Shown: positions 36,750 through 47,105 of the stretch, in pieces
Layout: each line of letters starts with the position of its first letter
How positions within the stretch are numbered: position 1 is the first letter of the stretch
Origin: Haloarcula regularis
GTDB taxonomy: Archaea > Halobacteriota > Halobacteria > Halobacteriales > Haloarculaceae
Direction of reading: 5' to 3'
Assembly: GCF_029338315.1 (NCBI RefSeq)
Contig: NZ_CP119794.1
Span: forward strand, 2,046,001 to 2,110,000
DNA: 64,000 nucleotides
Program-made: the position numbers and the translations under genes
Notes under the pieces: generated by a model
What the model saw: only the letters and a program-made list of their open reading frames with translations
What the model was told of the DNA's origin: nothing
Databases searched by the model: none

Positions 36750-37796
36750 CTACTCGTCCATCAGGCCGCCTTCCTCGACGCGCATGACCGCCTCGCCGTC
36801 GGGGAGGTTCGGCGCGTCGACGAGCTTGACGATGCGCTTGTTGCCCTTGGACTTGCGGAGGTACATCCGGAACGTTGAGGTGTGGCCCAGGATGTTGCCG
36901 CCGATGGGCTGGGTCGGGTCCCCGAAGAAGGAGTCGGGGTTCGAGGCCACCTGGTTCGTGACCACGACGGCGGTGTTGTTCAGGTCGCCCACGCGCATCA
37001 GGTCGTGGAGGTGCTTGTTGAGCTTCTGCTGGCGGTCGGCGAGTTCGCCCCGGCCGACGTACTCGGCGCGGAAGTGAGCGGTCAGCGAGTCCACCGCGAG
37101 CAGGCGCACCGGGAACTCGTCGTCCTGGGTCCCGCTGGCGATCTCCTGGGCCTTCTCGGCCAACAGGATCTGGTGGTTGGAGTTGAACGCCTTCGCGACG
37201 TGGATCTTGTCGAGCATCGACTGGACGAGGTCGTCGAACAGCGCCTCGTCGGTGGCGTCGGCCTCGCCGTCCTCGGCGACGCCGTGGAGGACCATCGTGT
37301 CCTCCATGACCTCGTCGTCGAGGCCGCGGACCATCTGCTCGATGCGTTCGGGCCGGAACGTGTCCTCGGAGTCGATGAAGATGGCGCTCCCCTCGAGGCC
37401 GCCGTGTTCGGCCGGAATCTGGACGTTGACCGCCAGCTGGTGGGTCACCTGGGACTTGCCGGCCCCGAACTCGCCGTACACCTCCGTGATGGACTGTGTC
37501 TCGACGCCGCCGCCGAGCAGGTCGTCCACCTCGTCGATGCCCCAGGAGAGCTTGCCGATCTGTTCGCGCCGTTCGAGCACGGTCGATCCCGTCTCGAAGC
37601 CGCCGATGTCGGCGGCCTCGCGGGCGGCGTTGATGATGTCGGCGGCCGACGACTCGCCGATGTCGGCCGTGTTCGACAGTTCACCGGGCGAGGCGACTGC
37701 GATCCCCTGGTAGGAGTCGAATCCGTTGTCTTTGAGCTTCTCTGCCGTCGCCGGACCGACGCCCGGCAGGTCTTCGAGGTCCTCGCTTGCGGACAT
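36750..37796 (-). CDS. radA: DNA repair and recombination protein RadA
   Basis: A 348-residue archaeal RecA/Rad51 homolog that forms filaments on single-stranded DNA and catalyses strand exchange. The N-terminal helix-hairpin-helix domain ([20 protein letters not shown]) is followed by Walker A GEFGAGKS, Walker [12 protein letters not shown] and L2-loop residues near [22 protein letters not shown]. No intein interrupts the gene, although some haloarchaeal radA genes carry one. It lies between a histidine kinase gene and divergent hisA. Confidence 0.97.
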   Translation of the reverse strand: MSASEDLEDLPGVGPATAEKLKDNGFDSYQGIAVASPGELSNTADIGESSAADIINAAREAADIGGFETGSTVLERREQIGKLSWGIDEVDDLLGGGVETQSITEVYGEFGAGKSQVTHQLAVNVQIPAEHGGLEGSAIFIDSEDTFRPERIEQMVRGLDDEVMEDTMVLHGVAEDGEADATDEALFDDLVQSMLDKIHVAKAFNSNHQILLAEKAQEIASGTQDDEFPVRLLAVDSLTAHFRAEYVGRGELADRQQKLNKHLHDLMRVGDLNNTAVVVTNQVASNPDSFFGDPTQPIGGNILGHTSTFRMYLRKSKGNKRIVKLVDAPNLPDGEAVMRVEEGGLMDE

Positions 37797-37967
37797 GGAC
37801 GTGGCTTGTGCGTCCGGGGTGATAAAGGCTCGTTAACAGGAGGGTGAAAGTGAAAGTGGCCGAGGGCGGACTGGTCAGTGTGAGGAATACCCTGACTTTC
37901 AAGGGCGATGGGCGCGCCGGGACGCGAGACCGACACGCTTTCGACGCGGCCGGCCCGACGGTGGCGC

Positions 37968-38705
37968 ATGTTCCCCGAGTTCGAGGTGGTCCCCGCCGTC
38001 GACATGCAGGACGGGCAGGTCGTCCAGCTGGTCGGCGGCGAGCGTGGTACCGGGAAGACGTACGGCGACCCCGTCGAGGCGGCGCGCCGGTGGGTCGAGG
38101 CGGGCGCGCGGACGCTCCACCTGGTCGACCTCGACGGCGCGTTCGCGGGCGAGCGACGGAACGCCGCGGCGATAGACGCCGTCATCGAGGCCGTCGGGGC
38201 CGACGTCGACGTGCAGCTGGGCGGTGGCATCCGCACCGTCGAAGACGCCGTCTCGCTGCTCGACCGTGGCGTCGACCGCGTCATCCTGGGGACCGCCGCC
38301 GTCGAGAACCCCGACATCGTCGCCGACATCAGCGCCGACCACCCCGGAAGCGTCCTGGTGAGTCTCGACGCGAAGGACGGCGAAGTCGTCGTCTCGGGGT
38401 GGACCGAGGGGACCGGTCTGGACCCCGCCGAGGCCGCCGCGCGGTACGCTGATCTCGGCGCGGGGGGCATCCTCTTTACCGACGTCGACGTAGAGGGCCA
38501 GCTCGAGGGCGTCCGGACCGACCCGGTCAGGCGGGTCGTCGAGGCCGTCGAGATTCCGGTGGTTGCCAGCGGGGGCGTGGCCACCGTCGACGACGTCCTG
38601 GCGCTCGCTGACACCGGGGCCGCCGCCGTGGTCGTCGGCAGCGCGCTCTACGAGGGGGCGTTCACGCTCGAAGCCGCGAACGAAGCCGTCGAAAACGCCC
38701 GATAG
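37968..38705 (+). CDS. hisA: HisA isomerase (histidine biosynthesis)
   Basis: Phosphoribosylformimino-5-aminoimidazole carboxamide ribotide isomerase, 245 residues, a TIM barrel. It begins MFPEFEVVPAVDMQDGQVVQL, with the catalytic Asp of the first strand (VDMQ) and second-half Asp in FTDVDVEG. Phosphate loops are LGGGIRTVED and VASGGVATVDD. The start at 37968 removes an arginine-rich extension that is not conserved. hisB is 6 kb away, so the his genes are scattered as usual in haloarchaea. Confidence 0.95.
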   Translation: MFPEFEVVPAVDMQDGQVVQLVGGERGTGKTYGDPVEAARRWVEAGARTLHLVDLDGAFAGERRNAAAIDAVIEAVGADVDVQLGGGIRTVEDAVSLLDRGVDRVILGTAAVENPDIVADISADHPGSVLVSLDAKDGEVVVSGWTEGTGLDPAEAAARYADLGAGGILFTDVDVEGQLEGVRTDPVRRVVEAVEIPVVASGGVATVDDVLALADTGAAAVVVGSALYEGAFTLEAANEAVENAR

Positions 38706-38783
38706 CGGCCCGAAGAGATGTCAATATGACGGGTGTCGTGAAGGTATACATAGAGTTATCTCACCGACTATCGAACCACGTGT

Positions 38784-39458
38784 ATGCAACAGGGAGGGCC
38801 AACGACGGTGCTGTTCGTCGACGACGAACCACTGGAGCTGGAGCTGTACACCGATTTCTTCGAGGCCGAAGCCGACATCACACCGGTCGCGGCCGGGTCC
38901 GCGGCGGCGGGCCTCGAGGCGCTGGCGTCGACGCCCGTCGACTGCCTCGTCAGCGACGGCATCCTGACCGAGGACGGCCGCTCGTTCGTGACAGTCGCCG
39001 CGGAGACCTATCCCGACCTGCGGACCATCCTCTACTCGGGGAGCGAGCGAGCGGCGCTCCCGGTCGAGCGCGTCGCGCGGTACCTCCGGAAGGGGGCCGA
39101 CGTGTCGCTCGAGACCCTCGCGGCCACGATTCGCGAGGTGACGACGACGAGCGACACCCTCGCGACCGACGGCGCGGGCGAGGAGTGGCGCGTGCTGGGG
39201 ACCTACTCCTGGACGCCCGAGACGGACGTCGGGAGCGTGGTCGTCCAGGCACTGGCCGAGCAGGCGGGCCGCGAGGTGCTCGAGTTTCCGCCGCTGTACG
39301 ACGTCGTCGACTCGGACGCCCTCTCACGGCTCGTCACAGGGACCTTCGACCGTGACGCCGACGAGGCGGTCCAGGTCCAGTTCTCGTACGACGACTACCA
39401 CCTCCGGATCACCTCCGACGGCGTCGTGGCCTGCCGGTCGGCGCTCGCGAGTCGGTAA
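38784..39458 (+). CDS. Response regulator with HalOD1 output domain
   Basis: A 224-residue protein. Residues 8-120 form a receiver-like domain (VLFVDDEPLELELY; phospho-acceptor region CLVSDGI; LYSGS). Residues 135-224 form a HalOD1 domain (VVVQALAEQAGREVLEFPPLYDVVDSDALSRLV...YHLRITSDGVVAC), a haloarchaeal output domain. The acceptor Asp is in VSDG instead of the usual D-x-M-P. It sits just upstream of a large hybrid kinase, probably as one signalling pair. Confidence 0.85.
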   Translation: MQQGGPTTVLFVDDEPLELELYTDFFEAEADITPVAAGSAAAGLEALASTPVDCLVSDGILTEDGRSFVTVAAETYPDLRTILYSGSERAALPVERVARYLRKGADVSLETLAATIREVTTTSDTLATDGAGEEWRVLGTYSWTPETDVGSVVVQALAEQAGREVLEFPPLYDVVDSDALSRLVTGTFDRDADEAVQVQFSYDDYHLRITSDGVVACRSALASR

Positions 39459-39492
39459 TCGCACCGGCACCACGAGCCACCCCGGAGCCACG

Positions 39493-41763
39493 ATGATGCC
39501 ACACCCGACGGTGCTGCACGTCGACGACGACCCGGCACTCCTCGAGACGACCGAACCCCTTCTGCAGGCCACCCTGGACTGTACGGTCCTGTCGACGACC
39601 AGCGCCGGCGAGGGCCACGAACTACTCGCGAGCGAGCGCGTCGACTGCGTGGTCAGCGATTACGACATGCCCGGCGCGAACGGCATCGAGTTCCTCGAGG
39701 CCGTCCGGGCCGAGTTTCCGGACCTGCCTTTCATCCTCTTTACCGGCCGCGGGTCCGAGGCCGTCGCCAGCGAGGCCATCGCCGCCGGCGTCACCGACTA
39801 CGTCCAGAAGCAGGTCGGCACGGACCAGTACACCGTGCTGGCCAACCGAATCGAGAACGCCATTGCCCGCCACCGGACCGCCAGGGACCTAGAGCGACAG
39901 CGGCATCAGCACGAGGCCGTCGCCGAACTCGGTCGGCGTGCACTCGAGTGCACCGACCCCGGAGAACTGTTCGAGACGGCGGCGACACTCGTCGTGGACC
40001 GACTCGGGTGTGCGACGGCGCGGGTCGTCGAGCGCAAGTCGGCGGACGGCCGACTCGTCGCCGTCGCGACCGCGAGCAGCGGCGAGACGGAGGCCGACCC
40101 CGTGAGCGAACCGGCCGCCACCGCCCTCGCAGCGGACGCGCTGGATCAGGCCGGGCCGGTCGTCCTCGGCGACCGGGCGGGCGAGGCCGGGAACGCACCG
40201 CAACGACAGGTCGCCGACGGCGTCGAGCGGGGCATCGGCGTCGCCGTCGGCCCCGCCGACGGTCACTGGGGGGCGCTGACGGCGTGTGGGACCGCCGAGC
40301 GCCCCTTCAGCGCCCACGACGTCACGTTCGTCCAGAACGTCGCGAACGTCCTCGGGACGGCCATCGAACGCCAGGTGGCCGAACGTCGTATGCGGGACCG
40401 CGACGAGCAATTCCGCGAGGTCGCCGAGCTAGCCCGGACGGCATCTTTCGGACGGACACCGCCGGCCGGTTCACCTACGTCTCGCCGGTCAGCGCGGAGC
40501 TGCTGCGCACGTCCCGCGACGAACTCCTGGGGGTATCGTTCGAGACGCTGGTCACCCCCGAGAGCCTCACCGACGCCGTCGAGGGATTCGCCAGCGTCGT
40601 CGCCGGCGAGACGGTCCGCGAGCTGGAGCTGCGACTCCTCGACGGCAACGGCGAGGCGTTCGACGTGGCGGTGAGCGCGACGCCGATTACGGAGGACGGC
40701 GAGACGGTGGTCGTCCAGGGGTTCGCCCGCGACGTGACCGAGCGCAAGCGACGCGAGCGCGCCCTCAGGCGGAGCCGCGAACTGTTCGACGGGCTCGTCG
40801 AGCACTTCCCGAACGGCGGCGTGTTCCTCTTCGACGAGGACCTCCGGTTCACCGTCGTCGGCGGGGACGAGCTCGAGCGAGGGGGCCTCTCGGCCGAGGA
40901 GATGACCGGGAAGCGACCCTCGGAGGTCTTCCCCCCCCGCGAACGCCGCGGTGCTCGAAGACGCCTACCGGGCGGCGCTTTCGGGCGAGAAACGGTCCTT
41001 CGAGGACAGCTACCAGGGCCGACACTACCACGTCCAGACCCTCCCGATCCGCGACGCGGACGGGACGGTCGCCGCCGGCATGGCCGTCGCCCAGAACATC
41101 ACCGACCGGACGCACGCACGCGAGGCCCTCGAGGAGCGGAACCGACGGCTCGACGAGTTCGCAGCCGTGGTCTCACACGACCTTCGGGGCCCGCTGAACG
41201 TCGCGATGGGGCGTCTCGAGCTCGCACGCCAGGACTGCCGGAGCGACCACCTCGATCCCCTCGAGCGCGCCCACGAGCGCATGGAAGAGCTCGTCGAGAG
41301 CCTGTTGACCCTGGCCAGACAGGGCCAGCCCATCGGCGAGACGTCGGCGGCCGCCCTCGAGACGGTCGCCCAGGAGTGCTGGGCGACCGTCGCCACGGGC
41401 CCGGCGCGCCTCCGCGTCGACGGCGACTGTCGGTTCCAGGCCGACGACTCGCGGCTCCGGCAGCTGCTCGAGAACCTCTTTCGCAACGCCGTCGAACACG
41501 GGCCCGGCGAGGAGGACGGGACCGTGACGGTCCGCGTCGGGGCGCTCCCCGACGGCTTCTACGTCGAGGACGACGGGGTCGGCCTCACGGACCTCCAGGC
41601 GACCGACATCTTCGAGCGCGCGGTCACGACGAAGGCAAACGGGACCGGGTTCGGACTCACGACGGTCGGCGAGATCGTCGCGGCCCACGGGTGGTCGGTC
41701 GAGGCGCGCGACGGGGACGACGGGGGGTTCCGGGTCGAGATTACCGGCGTCGAGACGGCCTGA
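39493..41763 (+). CDS. Hybrid kinase: receiver-GAF-PAS-PAS-histidine kinase (two frameshifts)
   Basis: Restored length is about 756 residues, no membrane segment. Domains in order: receiver (VLHVDDDPALL; Asp in VSDYDMPGANG), GAF (about 130-300), PAS (DGIFRTDTAGRFTYVSP, about 315-430), a second PAS (about 435-540), H-box VVSHDLRGPLNVAMG, N-box [15 protein letters not shown] and GTGFGLTTVGEI. Two breaks: one G missing near 40436 (CCCGGACGG, ARDGIF expected) and one extra C in the eight-C run at 40931-40938. Conservation on all sides suggests a base-call problem. It stops two bases before the convergent TrmB-like gene. Confidence 0.85.
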
Positions 41764-42827
41764 CTACGCCCCGTCGTACAGCGTCACCGACTCGGCGGCG
41801 TAGCCCTCGTAGAACGGCACGATGCCGCCGTCGCCGCTGCCGGCCGCGAGCCGGCCGTCGGGCGTCGCGAAGGTCATCCCGTTCTCGATGGGGAAGTCGT
41901 TGGTCGCCTCGCCGACGAGGTTCTGGCTGACGTCGACGACCGGGACGCGCTCGTAGGTGGTGTCCGTGCCGGTCTCGACGTCACGGAGGGTGACGTCGGC
42001 CAGCAGGTCCCGCCCCGCGGCCCGGTGGAGCGCCGCGTTGGTCACGGCGGTCCGGAAGTGGTCGTACGACGCCGGCAGCGGGTCGGGGTCGGCGACGTAC
42101 CGCGTGGTCGCCATCGGCCAGAAGTTGCTCACCGCGTTGCCGTAGAACGCCTCGCCGATGTCGCGCTGGGCGAACCCGAGCGCGTACTCGGCGCCGTGTC
42201 GGCCCGAGAGGACGCCGTGTGACCCCATCAGCCCCCGGGTCCCGTCGGTGATGACGTGGACCGGCCCGGGCATGTCCCACGTCCGGACCACGTCGGCGTA
42301 GCGGCCCCAGTCGACGGCGACGTCGTCCAGCGGCGAGACGGCAAGCAGGTAGACGAACACGCCGCGCTCGCGGGCGGCCGCCAGCGCGTCGCGCAACTGC
42401 TCGAACTCCGGGAACGGGAGGATGAGAAACGCCTCGTGAGTGGCGTCGGCGAGCGCGCTCCGAGCGCGCTTGCGGACCGTCGCGCGCGAGTGGAGCACCT
42501 CGACGGCCGTCTCCGGGTCGGTCGTCTCGTCGTACAGCGTCTCGATGCGGTCGCCCACTCCTCGAGGCGGGCCGAGAGCGACCCGACGGCTTCCTCGGGC
42601 GGACGGGCACGCAGGCGGGTCGGACTGGCCGTCTCGTCGATGGTCACGAGGCCGCGCTCGGCCAGCGACCCGGCTATCTCGTAGACGTACCCCTGCGAGA
42701 CGTCCGCGGCCCGCGAGACCTCCTTCGTCGTCGCCGCGCCCGCCCGCAACACGGCGAGGTAGGCGGCGATCTCCTTCTCGGAGAGGCCGAACGTCGTCAG
42801 GTGGTCCCGGAGCGCCTCGGCAGTCAT
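41764..42827 (-). CDS. TrmB-family transcriptional regulator (frameshifted)
   Basis: Restored length is about 354 residues. The N-terminal winged helix (MTAEALRDHLTTFGLSEKEIAAYLAVLRAGAATTKEVSRAADVSQGYVYEI) and a coiled segment lead to the TrmB middle domain of phospholipase-D-like fold (THEAFLILPFPEFEQL, VHVITDGTRGLMG) and a C-terminal sugar-binding-like domain ending ESVTLYDGA. TrmB proteins sense sugars or other small molecules. One base is missing near 42557 (RLEE/VGDRIETLYDE). It is divergent from an MFS transporter, with a 10-bp palindrome in between, so autoregulation and control of the transporter are likely. Confidence 0.85.
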
Positions 42828-42835
42828 GGAAGACG

Positions 42836-42845
42836 GTTGTACAAC
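42836..42845. promoter_or_regulatory. Palindrome GTTGTACAAC between trmB-like and MFS genes
   Basis: A perfect 10-bp palindrome overlapping the AT-rich TACAACTATATACAAAATATTTTT core that must contain the promoters of both divergent genes. Binding by the TrmB-like protein is an inference from position. Confidence 0.5.
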
Positions 42846-42887
42846 TATATACAAAATATTTTTCCACTAGTACCTGCAGGCTCGAGT

Positions 42888-44095
42888 ATGGCCGAGACGA
42901 CCGCCGACGGCGAGCCCGCTCGGACGGGGACGAGCGCCGAGCGAGGCAACCGCCGCTGGTGGACCGCAGCCGTCTTCGCGTACATCGTCCTCGAGGGGGC
43001 GGGCCTCCAGATGCGCGGGGCCGTGGTCCCGGAACTGCGCCGGACCTTCCCCGTCACGGACTGGCAACTCGGACTGGTCGCGCCGGCGGGCACTCTCGGC
43101 TTCCTGGTCGTGGTGGTCCTGGTCGGGGCCGTCGCCGGCCAGTTCCGGACCCGGAGACTGCTCTTCCTGGGCGTGGTCGGCACCGGCGTGGGCGTCCTCC
43201 TGATGGGACTTGCCCCGTCGTTCGGGCTCTTCCTGGCCGCGCTCCTGGGCCGTGGCATGTTGACCGGCGTCGCCCGCGGCACCGACCGGCCGCTGTTGAG
43301 CCACCTCTACCCCGAAGCCCGCGGTCGCATCTTCGGCTACTACGACATGATGTGGGCCGTCGGCGCGACGGCGGGCCCGGTGCTCGTCGCCGTGGCCGTC
43401 TCGCTGGGGAACTGGCGCCTGGCGTACTTCGCGCTGGCGCTGGCCTTCGTCCCCGTCGCGGCGCTCGTCTGGTGGCTTCCGGCGCCGGAGGAGAACGGCG
43501 GGGACGCCCCGCTGGACGTCGCGGAGCTGCGCCGCATCGGCCGCCGCCCGGAGGTGGTGGCGATGGCGCTGGCCGTCTTCCTCTCGACGGCCGTCGAGGG
43601 CGGCCTGTTCACCTGGCTGACGACCTTCGCCGAGGGGCGGCTCACCGGGCCGCTCTCGACGGCGTCGCTGAGCGTCATGCTCGCCGCGTACGTCCCCGGC
43701 CGCCTGGTCTCGGGCCAGCTCTCCGAGCGCTTCGGGTACGTCCGCCTGAGCGTCGGCCTCGCCGCCGTCCTGATTCCGGCGCTGGGCTACACCTTCTCGC
43801 CGAGGGGCTGTGGCTCCTGGTCGGCTTCTTCGCCGTGGGGCTGACGGTGTCGGGCCTCTATCCGACGCTGCTGGCCTACGGCACCGAGGCCGTCCCCGAA
43901 CACAGCGCCCCGGTCAACGCGATGGCGGCCGTCACCTCCGCGATGGGCATCGCCGCCGCCCCGGCGGTGATGGGCTTTGTTATCGGCGACGCCGGCGTCG
44001 CCTTTGCCATGCAGCTACTCGTCGTCCCGGCCGGACTGCTGCTCGTCCTCGTCGTCGCCACCGACCTGCTCGCCGGTCGGGCGAGCGGGAGCTGA
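42888..44095 (+). CDS. MFS transporter (frameshifted)
   Basis: Restored length is about 402 residues with twelve predicted helices. Features seen: the TM2-3 loop region QFRTRRLLFLGVVGTGVGVLLMG, the RG.LTGVARGTDRPLLSHLYPEARGRIFGYYDMMWAVG block on TM4-5, and a middle loop EENGGDAPLDVAELRRIGRRPEVVAMAL. One base is missing near 43799 (TFS/AEGLWLLVGFFAV). The substrate is unknown; the TrmB-like neighbour suggests a sugar or similar organic solute. Start ATG at 42888. Confidence 0.88.
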
Positions 44096-44098
44096 CGC

Positions 44099-44259
44099 GG
44101 CCGACTATCTCTCCGACGAGCGCCCGGACGAGCCCACGAGTCACGGCAGAACAGGGTGTAGGTGCCGCCGGCGACCAGGAGTCCTGTCTCCGTGTCCGTA
44201 GCGGAGAGAAAGCCCGCGAGCAAGAGGACGCCGCCGATGGCTTCGGCCCGGGACGTCAT
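44099..44259 (-). CDS. Possible small membrane protein, frame uncertain
   Basis: A frame beginning MTSRAEAIGGVLLLAGFLSATDTETGLLVAGGTYTLF resembles small one- or two-helix haloarchaeal membrane proteins. However, the frame then runs on through Arg-rich sequence into the antisense of the MFS gene without stopping, so the true end is probably lost to a frameshift after about residue 37. Weak call. Confidence 0.3.
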
Positions 44260-44408
44260 GTGAGAGACGACCGCAAACTCGGTCAAGGACCCCGGGCGGA
44301 CGGGTGTCTGACGGCTGGCAGACGCCGGGACCGGTTCGGGTGCGGGGCGTGAACCGCTCGGAACACGTCCCCGCCAGCACGTCGCTCGGTGACCACCGAC
44401 CGCGGGCG

Positions 44409-44571
44409 GGACTGAAAGGCAGCGAGGGACCGGTGGTCCCTCGGGCCGTGCGAACGGGCACTGCCTGCCCGTGAGCAGAGGCCGCGCCATGCGCGAACCC
44501 CGACGACGTGAGCACCGCAGGAGTGAGCGACGTGAACGACGAGGAGCGCAGCGAGTCGCGGGAGCGCATGG
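44409..44571 (-). repeat. Mosaic hairpin element fragment, copy C
   Basis: On the minus strand this 163-base stretch aligns to the middle of copy A (about 6680-6840) with roughly 85% identity by eye. It has the ACGGGCA-ctgcc-TGCCCGT and GAGGGACC-ggt-GGTCCCTC hairpins. Stems are conserved while loops differ from copy A (gcagt and aga read on this strand). No inner or outer end repeats are present, so this is an internal fragment. It lies between the MFS gene and hisB. Confidence 0.75.
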
Positions 44572-44657
44572 TGTGGGGACTTTCGGGTTTACAACCCGAT
44601 TCCAGGCGATAGCTAGCGGGCGCAATCCCCAAATACGCGGGCCGTGACGTGTCGGGT

Positions 44658-45245
44658 ATGACCGACCGCACGGCGGCCGTGACGCGCGAGACGGCCGAGA
44701 CCGACATCGACGTGACGCTCGACGTCGACGGGGACGGCGACAGCACCGTCGACACCGGCGTGGGCTTCTTCGACCATATGTTGACGTCGTTTGCGACCCA
44801 CGGCCTGTTCGACCTCACCGTCGACTGCGACGGCGACCTGGAGATAGACGCCCACCACACCGTCGAGGACGTGGCCATCACCATCGGCCAGGCCTTCGAC
44901 GAGGCGCTGGGCGAGAAGCGGGGCATCCGGCGCTTCGCCGACCGCAAGGTGCCGCTGGACGAGGCCGTCGCCAGCGTCGTCGTCGACGTCTCGGGCCGGC
45001 CGTACTTCTCGTTCGACGGCGAATTCTCCCAGGCAGAGGTCGGCGGGATGGCCAGCCACATGGCGAAGCACTTCTGTCGCTCGCTTTCGACGAACGCCGG
45101 GCTCACCCTGCACTGTGGCGTCGAGGGCGAGAACGCCCACCACGAGGTCGAGGCGCTGTTCAAGGGCCTAGCGCGGGCGTTAGACGACGCTACGCGCATC
45201 GACGAGCGCCGGTCGGACGTCGCGAGCACGAAAGGCGAGCTGTAG
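44658..45245 (+). CDS. hisB: Imidazoleglycerol-phosphate dehydratase
   Basis: A 195-residue enzyme for the sixth step of histidine synthesis. The two-fold repeated HHxxE metal motifs are [11 protein letters not shown] and [28 protein letters not shown] and [11 protein letters not shown] are also family-specific. The start is the ATG at 44658. It is a stand-alone gene, convergent with a small membrane protein whose stop abuts its own. Confidence 0.96.
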   Translation: MTDRTAAVTRETAETDIDVTLDVDGDGDSTVDTGVGFFDHMLTSFATHGLFDLTVDCDGDLEIDAHHTVEDVAITIGQAFDEALGEKRGIRRFADRKVPLDEAVASVVVDVSGRPYFSFDGEFSQAEVGGMASHMAKHFCRSLSTNAGLTLHCGVEGENAHHEVEALFKGLARALDDATRIDERRSDVASTKGEL

Positions 45246-45452
45246 TCAGTCGTCGCCGTCCCAGAAGCGGTCGACGAGGACGACGCCGACGGCCAGCAGG
45301 AGGACGCTCGCGACGAGGGGGACGGTCCCGTCACCGAGGCCGAGGAGCGCCGCGACCGGGGAGTCCCGGCCGTGGCGGGTGCCGAACACGAGGATGCCGG
45401 CGAGGCCGACCGTCCCGACCACTCCACCGACGTTCGCCAGAGCGGGGGGCAT
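45246..45452 (-). CDS. Small two-helix membrane protein
   Basis: A 68-residue protein with helices at about 7-24 and 38-60 (VGGVVGTVGLAGILVFG, LVASVLLLAVGVVLVD), ending RFWDGDD. An in-frame GTG at 45467 would add five residues. It ends base-to-base against the hisB stop. I do not recognise the family. Confidence 0.65.
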   Translation of the reverse strand: MPPALANVGGVVGTVGLAGILVFGTRHGRDSPVAALLGLGDGTVPLVASVLLLAVGVVLVDRFWDGDD

Positions 45453-45644
45453 AGCCGCGACTGTCACCAGGGACGGGCTAATAGGTTCGGCCGGCCACGG
45501 GGCCGGCCGGTCCGCGGATCCGACCTGTCAGCCGGGTAGAGTGGACGTGTTGTCTCTTGTCTGATACGAGGGTCCCCTACCGTGACTCAAGCCCGAGTTT
45601 GAGCCACGCCCACCTATTACTGCCCGCCGGGCGTCGGCCGTGGT

Positions 45645-46436
45645 ATGGAACGGCGTTATCTCGTCGCAGTCTTCGTCGGACTTCTCGCGATAGTCGTGGC
45701 CGCCGCCGTCCTTGCGGTCCCCGGGTCCTCGCCGGCGGGTCCCCTCGACGGCGACCAGTCCTATCCCGAGGGAGCCGGACCGGACCACGTCAATTTCTCG
45801 GCTCTGGAGGCTGACGGGACGAACGTCTCGAACGCGCCGCGGGCCCACTGGGACACCTACGCAATCGTCTACAGCGCCCCCGAAGAGCGCCGACTCGTGG
45901 AGGGCGAGTACTACATCGACGCCACCACGGGGGCCATCGTCGGCCAGCGCTGGCACGACGGCAGGGTGTACATCAACGGGTCGACCTACGCGTTCGTCCA
46001 GCCGGCCGACAGCATCCCGGCCCACCAGCGCGAGCAGTTCGACTCGGACCCGCAGTTCGTCTACGACGAGGCGACCGAGGCCTACTACCGGTACGACCCG
46101 CACTACGGAGAGATTGCTCCGACGAACATCGGCCGCCACCCCGACATCCTCCGCGGGTACACGTGGACGGCCACCAACACGACGACCCACCACGGCGTCC
46201 CCGTCATCACCTACCGCGTCACCGGCGTCCGGTCGACCGCCGCCGACGTCCCGCCGCCGAGCAACGGCACGCTCCGCCTCGGACTGGACGACGGGGTCGT
46301 CTACGCGTTCGACCTCACGCTCGACGCCGACGGGGACACCTACCGGTACACCTACGACGTGCGTCCCGCGCCCTTCCCGGACCACGACTGGGTCGACACC
46401 GCGCGGGCGGTCGCCGCCAACGGGTCCGCGGAGTGA
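45645..46436 (+). CDS. Exported or membrane-anchored haloarchaeal protein, unknown
   Basis: A 263-residue protein with an N-terminal helix after MERRY (LVAVFVGLLAIVVAAAVLAVPG) that could be a signal peptide or an anchor. The rest is a soluble, acidic, beta-rich domain rich in N-x-S/T glycosylation sites (NFS, NVS, NGS, NTT, NGT). It contains YYIDATTGAIVGQRWHDG and AYYRYDPHYGE. The layout suggests a lipoprotein-carrier-like fold outside the cell, but this is not certain. No homolog recognised. Confidence 0.65.
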   Translation: MERRYLVAVFVGLLAIVVAAAVLAVPGSSPAGPLDGDQSYPEGAGPDHVNFSALEADGTNVSNAPRAHWDTYAIVYSAPEERRLVEGEYYIDATTGAIVGQRWHDGRVYINGSTYAFVQPADSIPAHQREQFDSDPQFVYDEATEAYYRYDPHYGEIAPTNIGRHPDILRGYTWTATNTTTHHGVPVITYRVTGVRSTAADVPPPSNGTLRLGLDDGVVYAFDLTLDADGDTYRYTYDVRPAPFPDHDWVDTARAVAANGSAE

Positions 46437-46515
46437 GGCGCGAGGGGCGAGCACACCGGTCCCGCACTCCCGTCAGTCACTGCCCGAGCGACCGCTCGAT
46501 GGACCTGCGACGCCG

Positions 46516-46907
46516 CTATCTTCGTTCCAACGTCCCTTCGGCGTGGATGTCGAAGGCGACGCTGTCGTCGCCATCGCCGGTCGGGACGAAGTGGACGTGG
46601 TCTTTGTCTGTCGGTGTACTGTTGTTCTCCCACACGTCGTACCGGACGACGTACGGTCTGGCCTCGGCGACGGCTTCCCGTCGTGCCGTCGCCTGTGGCC
46701 CGACGGCGAGCTGTTCGCTGTACTCCCTCGCCGCCGATCGGGACTGCGTCCCGTCGGTCCGAAACAGGGCGAAATCGACGGTGTACTGGCTGTCAGTGTG
46801 GTTGAACACGGCGAGGTCGAGGACCGCTGACTGAGAGAAGAGCGTCGAACAACCGGCCCAGCTGGCCAGTACACCGGTCGTCCCGAGGAGGAGTGGCGGC
46901 GGTCCAT
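46516..46907 (-). CDS. Lipoprotein, unknown function (N-terminal frameshift)
   Basis: The main frame ends at 46516 and reads back through LDLAVFNHTDSQYTVDFALFRTDG to a lipobox-like LLLGTTGVLASWAGC, but it has no start codon before an upstream stop. An ATG at 46907 (MDRR) lies one frame off only a few codons upstream. A single missing base would join them into a normal bacterial-type lipoprotein signal of about 20 residues. The mature part (about 100 residues) is beta-rich. Composition supports coding. Confidence 0.5.
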
Positions 46908-47105
46908 GTTCGTGATGGCCGCTCGAAAAGCAAGTATCTTGTCAGTACCGAGCGTTGCTCGTCTTCCACAACAGCGAGTGCGAACGTCGCCACGAACGGC
47001 TGGACGGGGCCGGGAGACCAGCACCCGGGCGGACGGGCCAACAGGACCGGCCAGCGAGCCGGAACAAGCGGTGCAATATTACGCCCGGCACCCGTGGCTC
47101 CGGGC

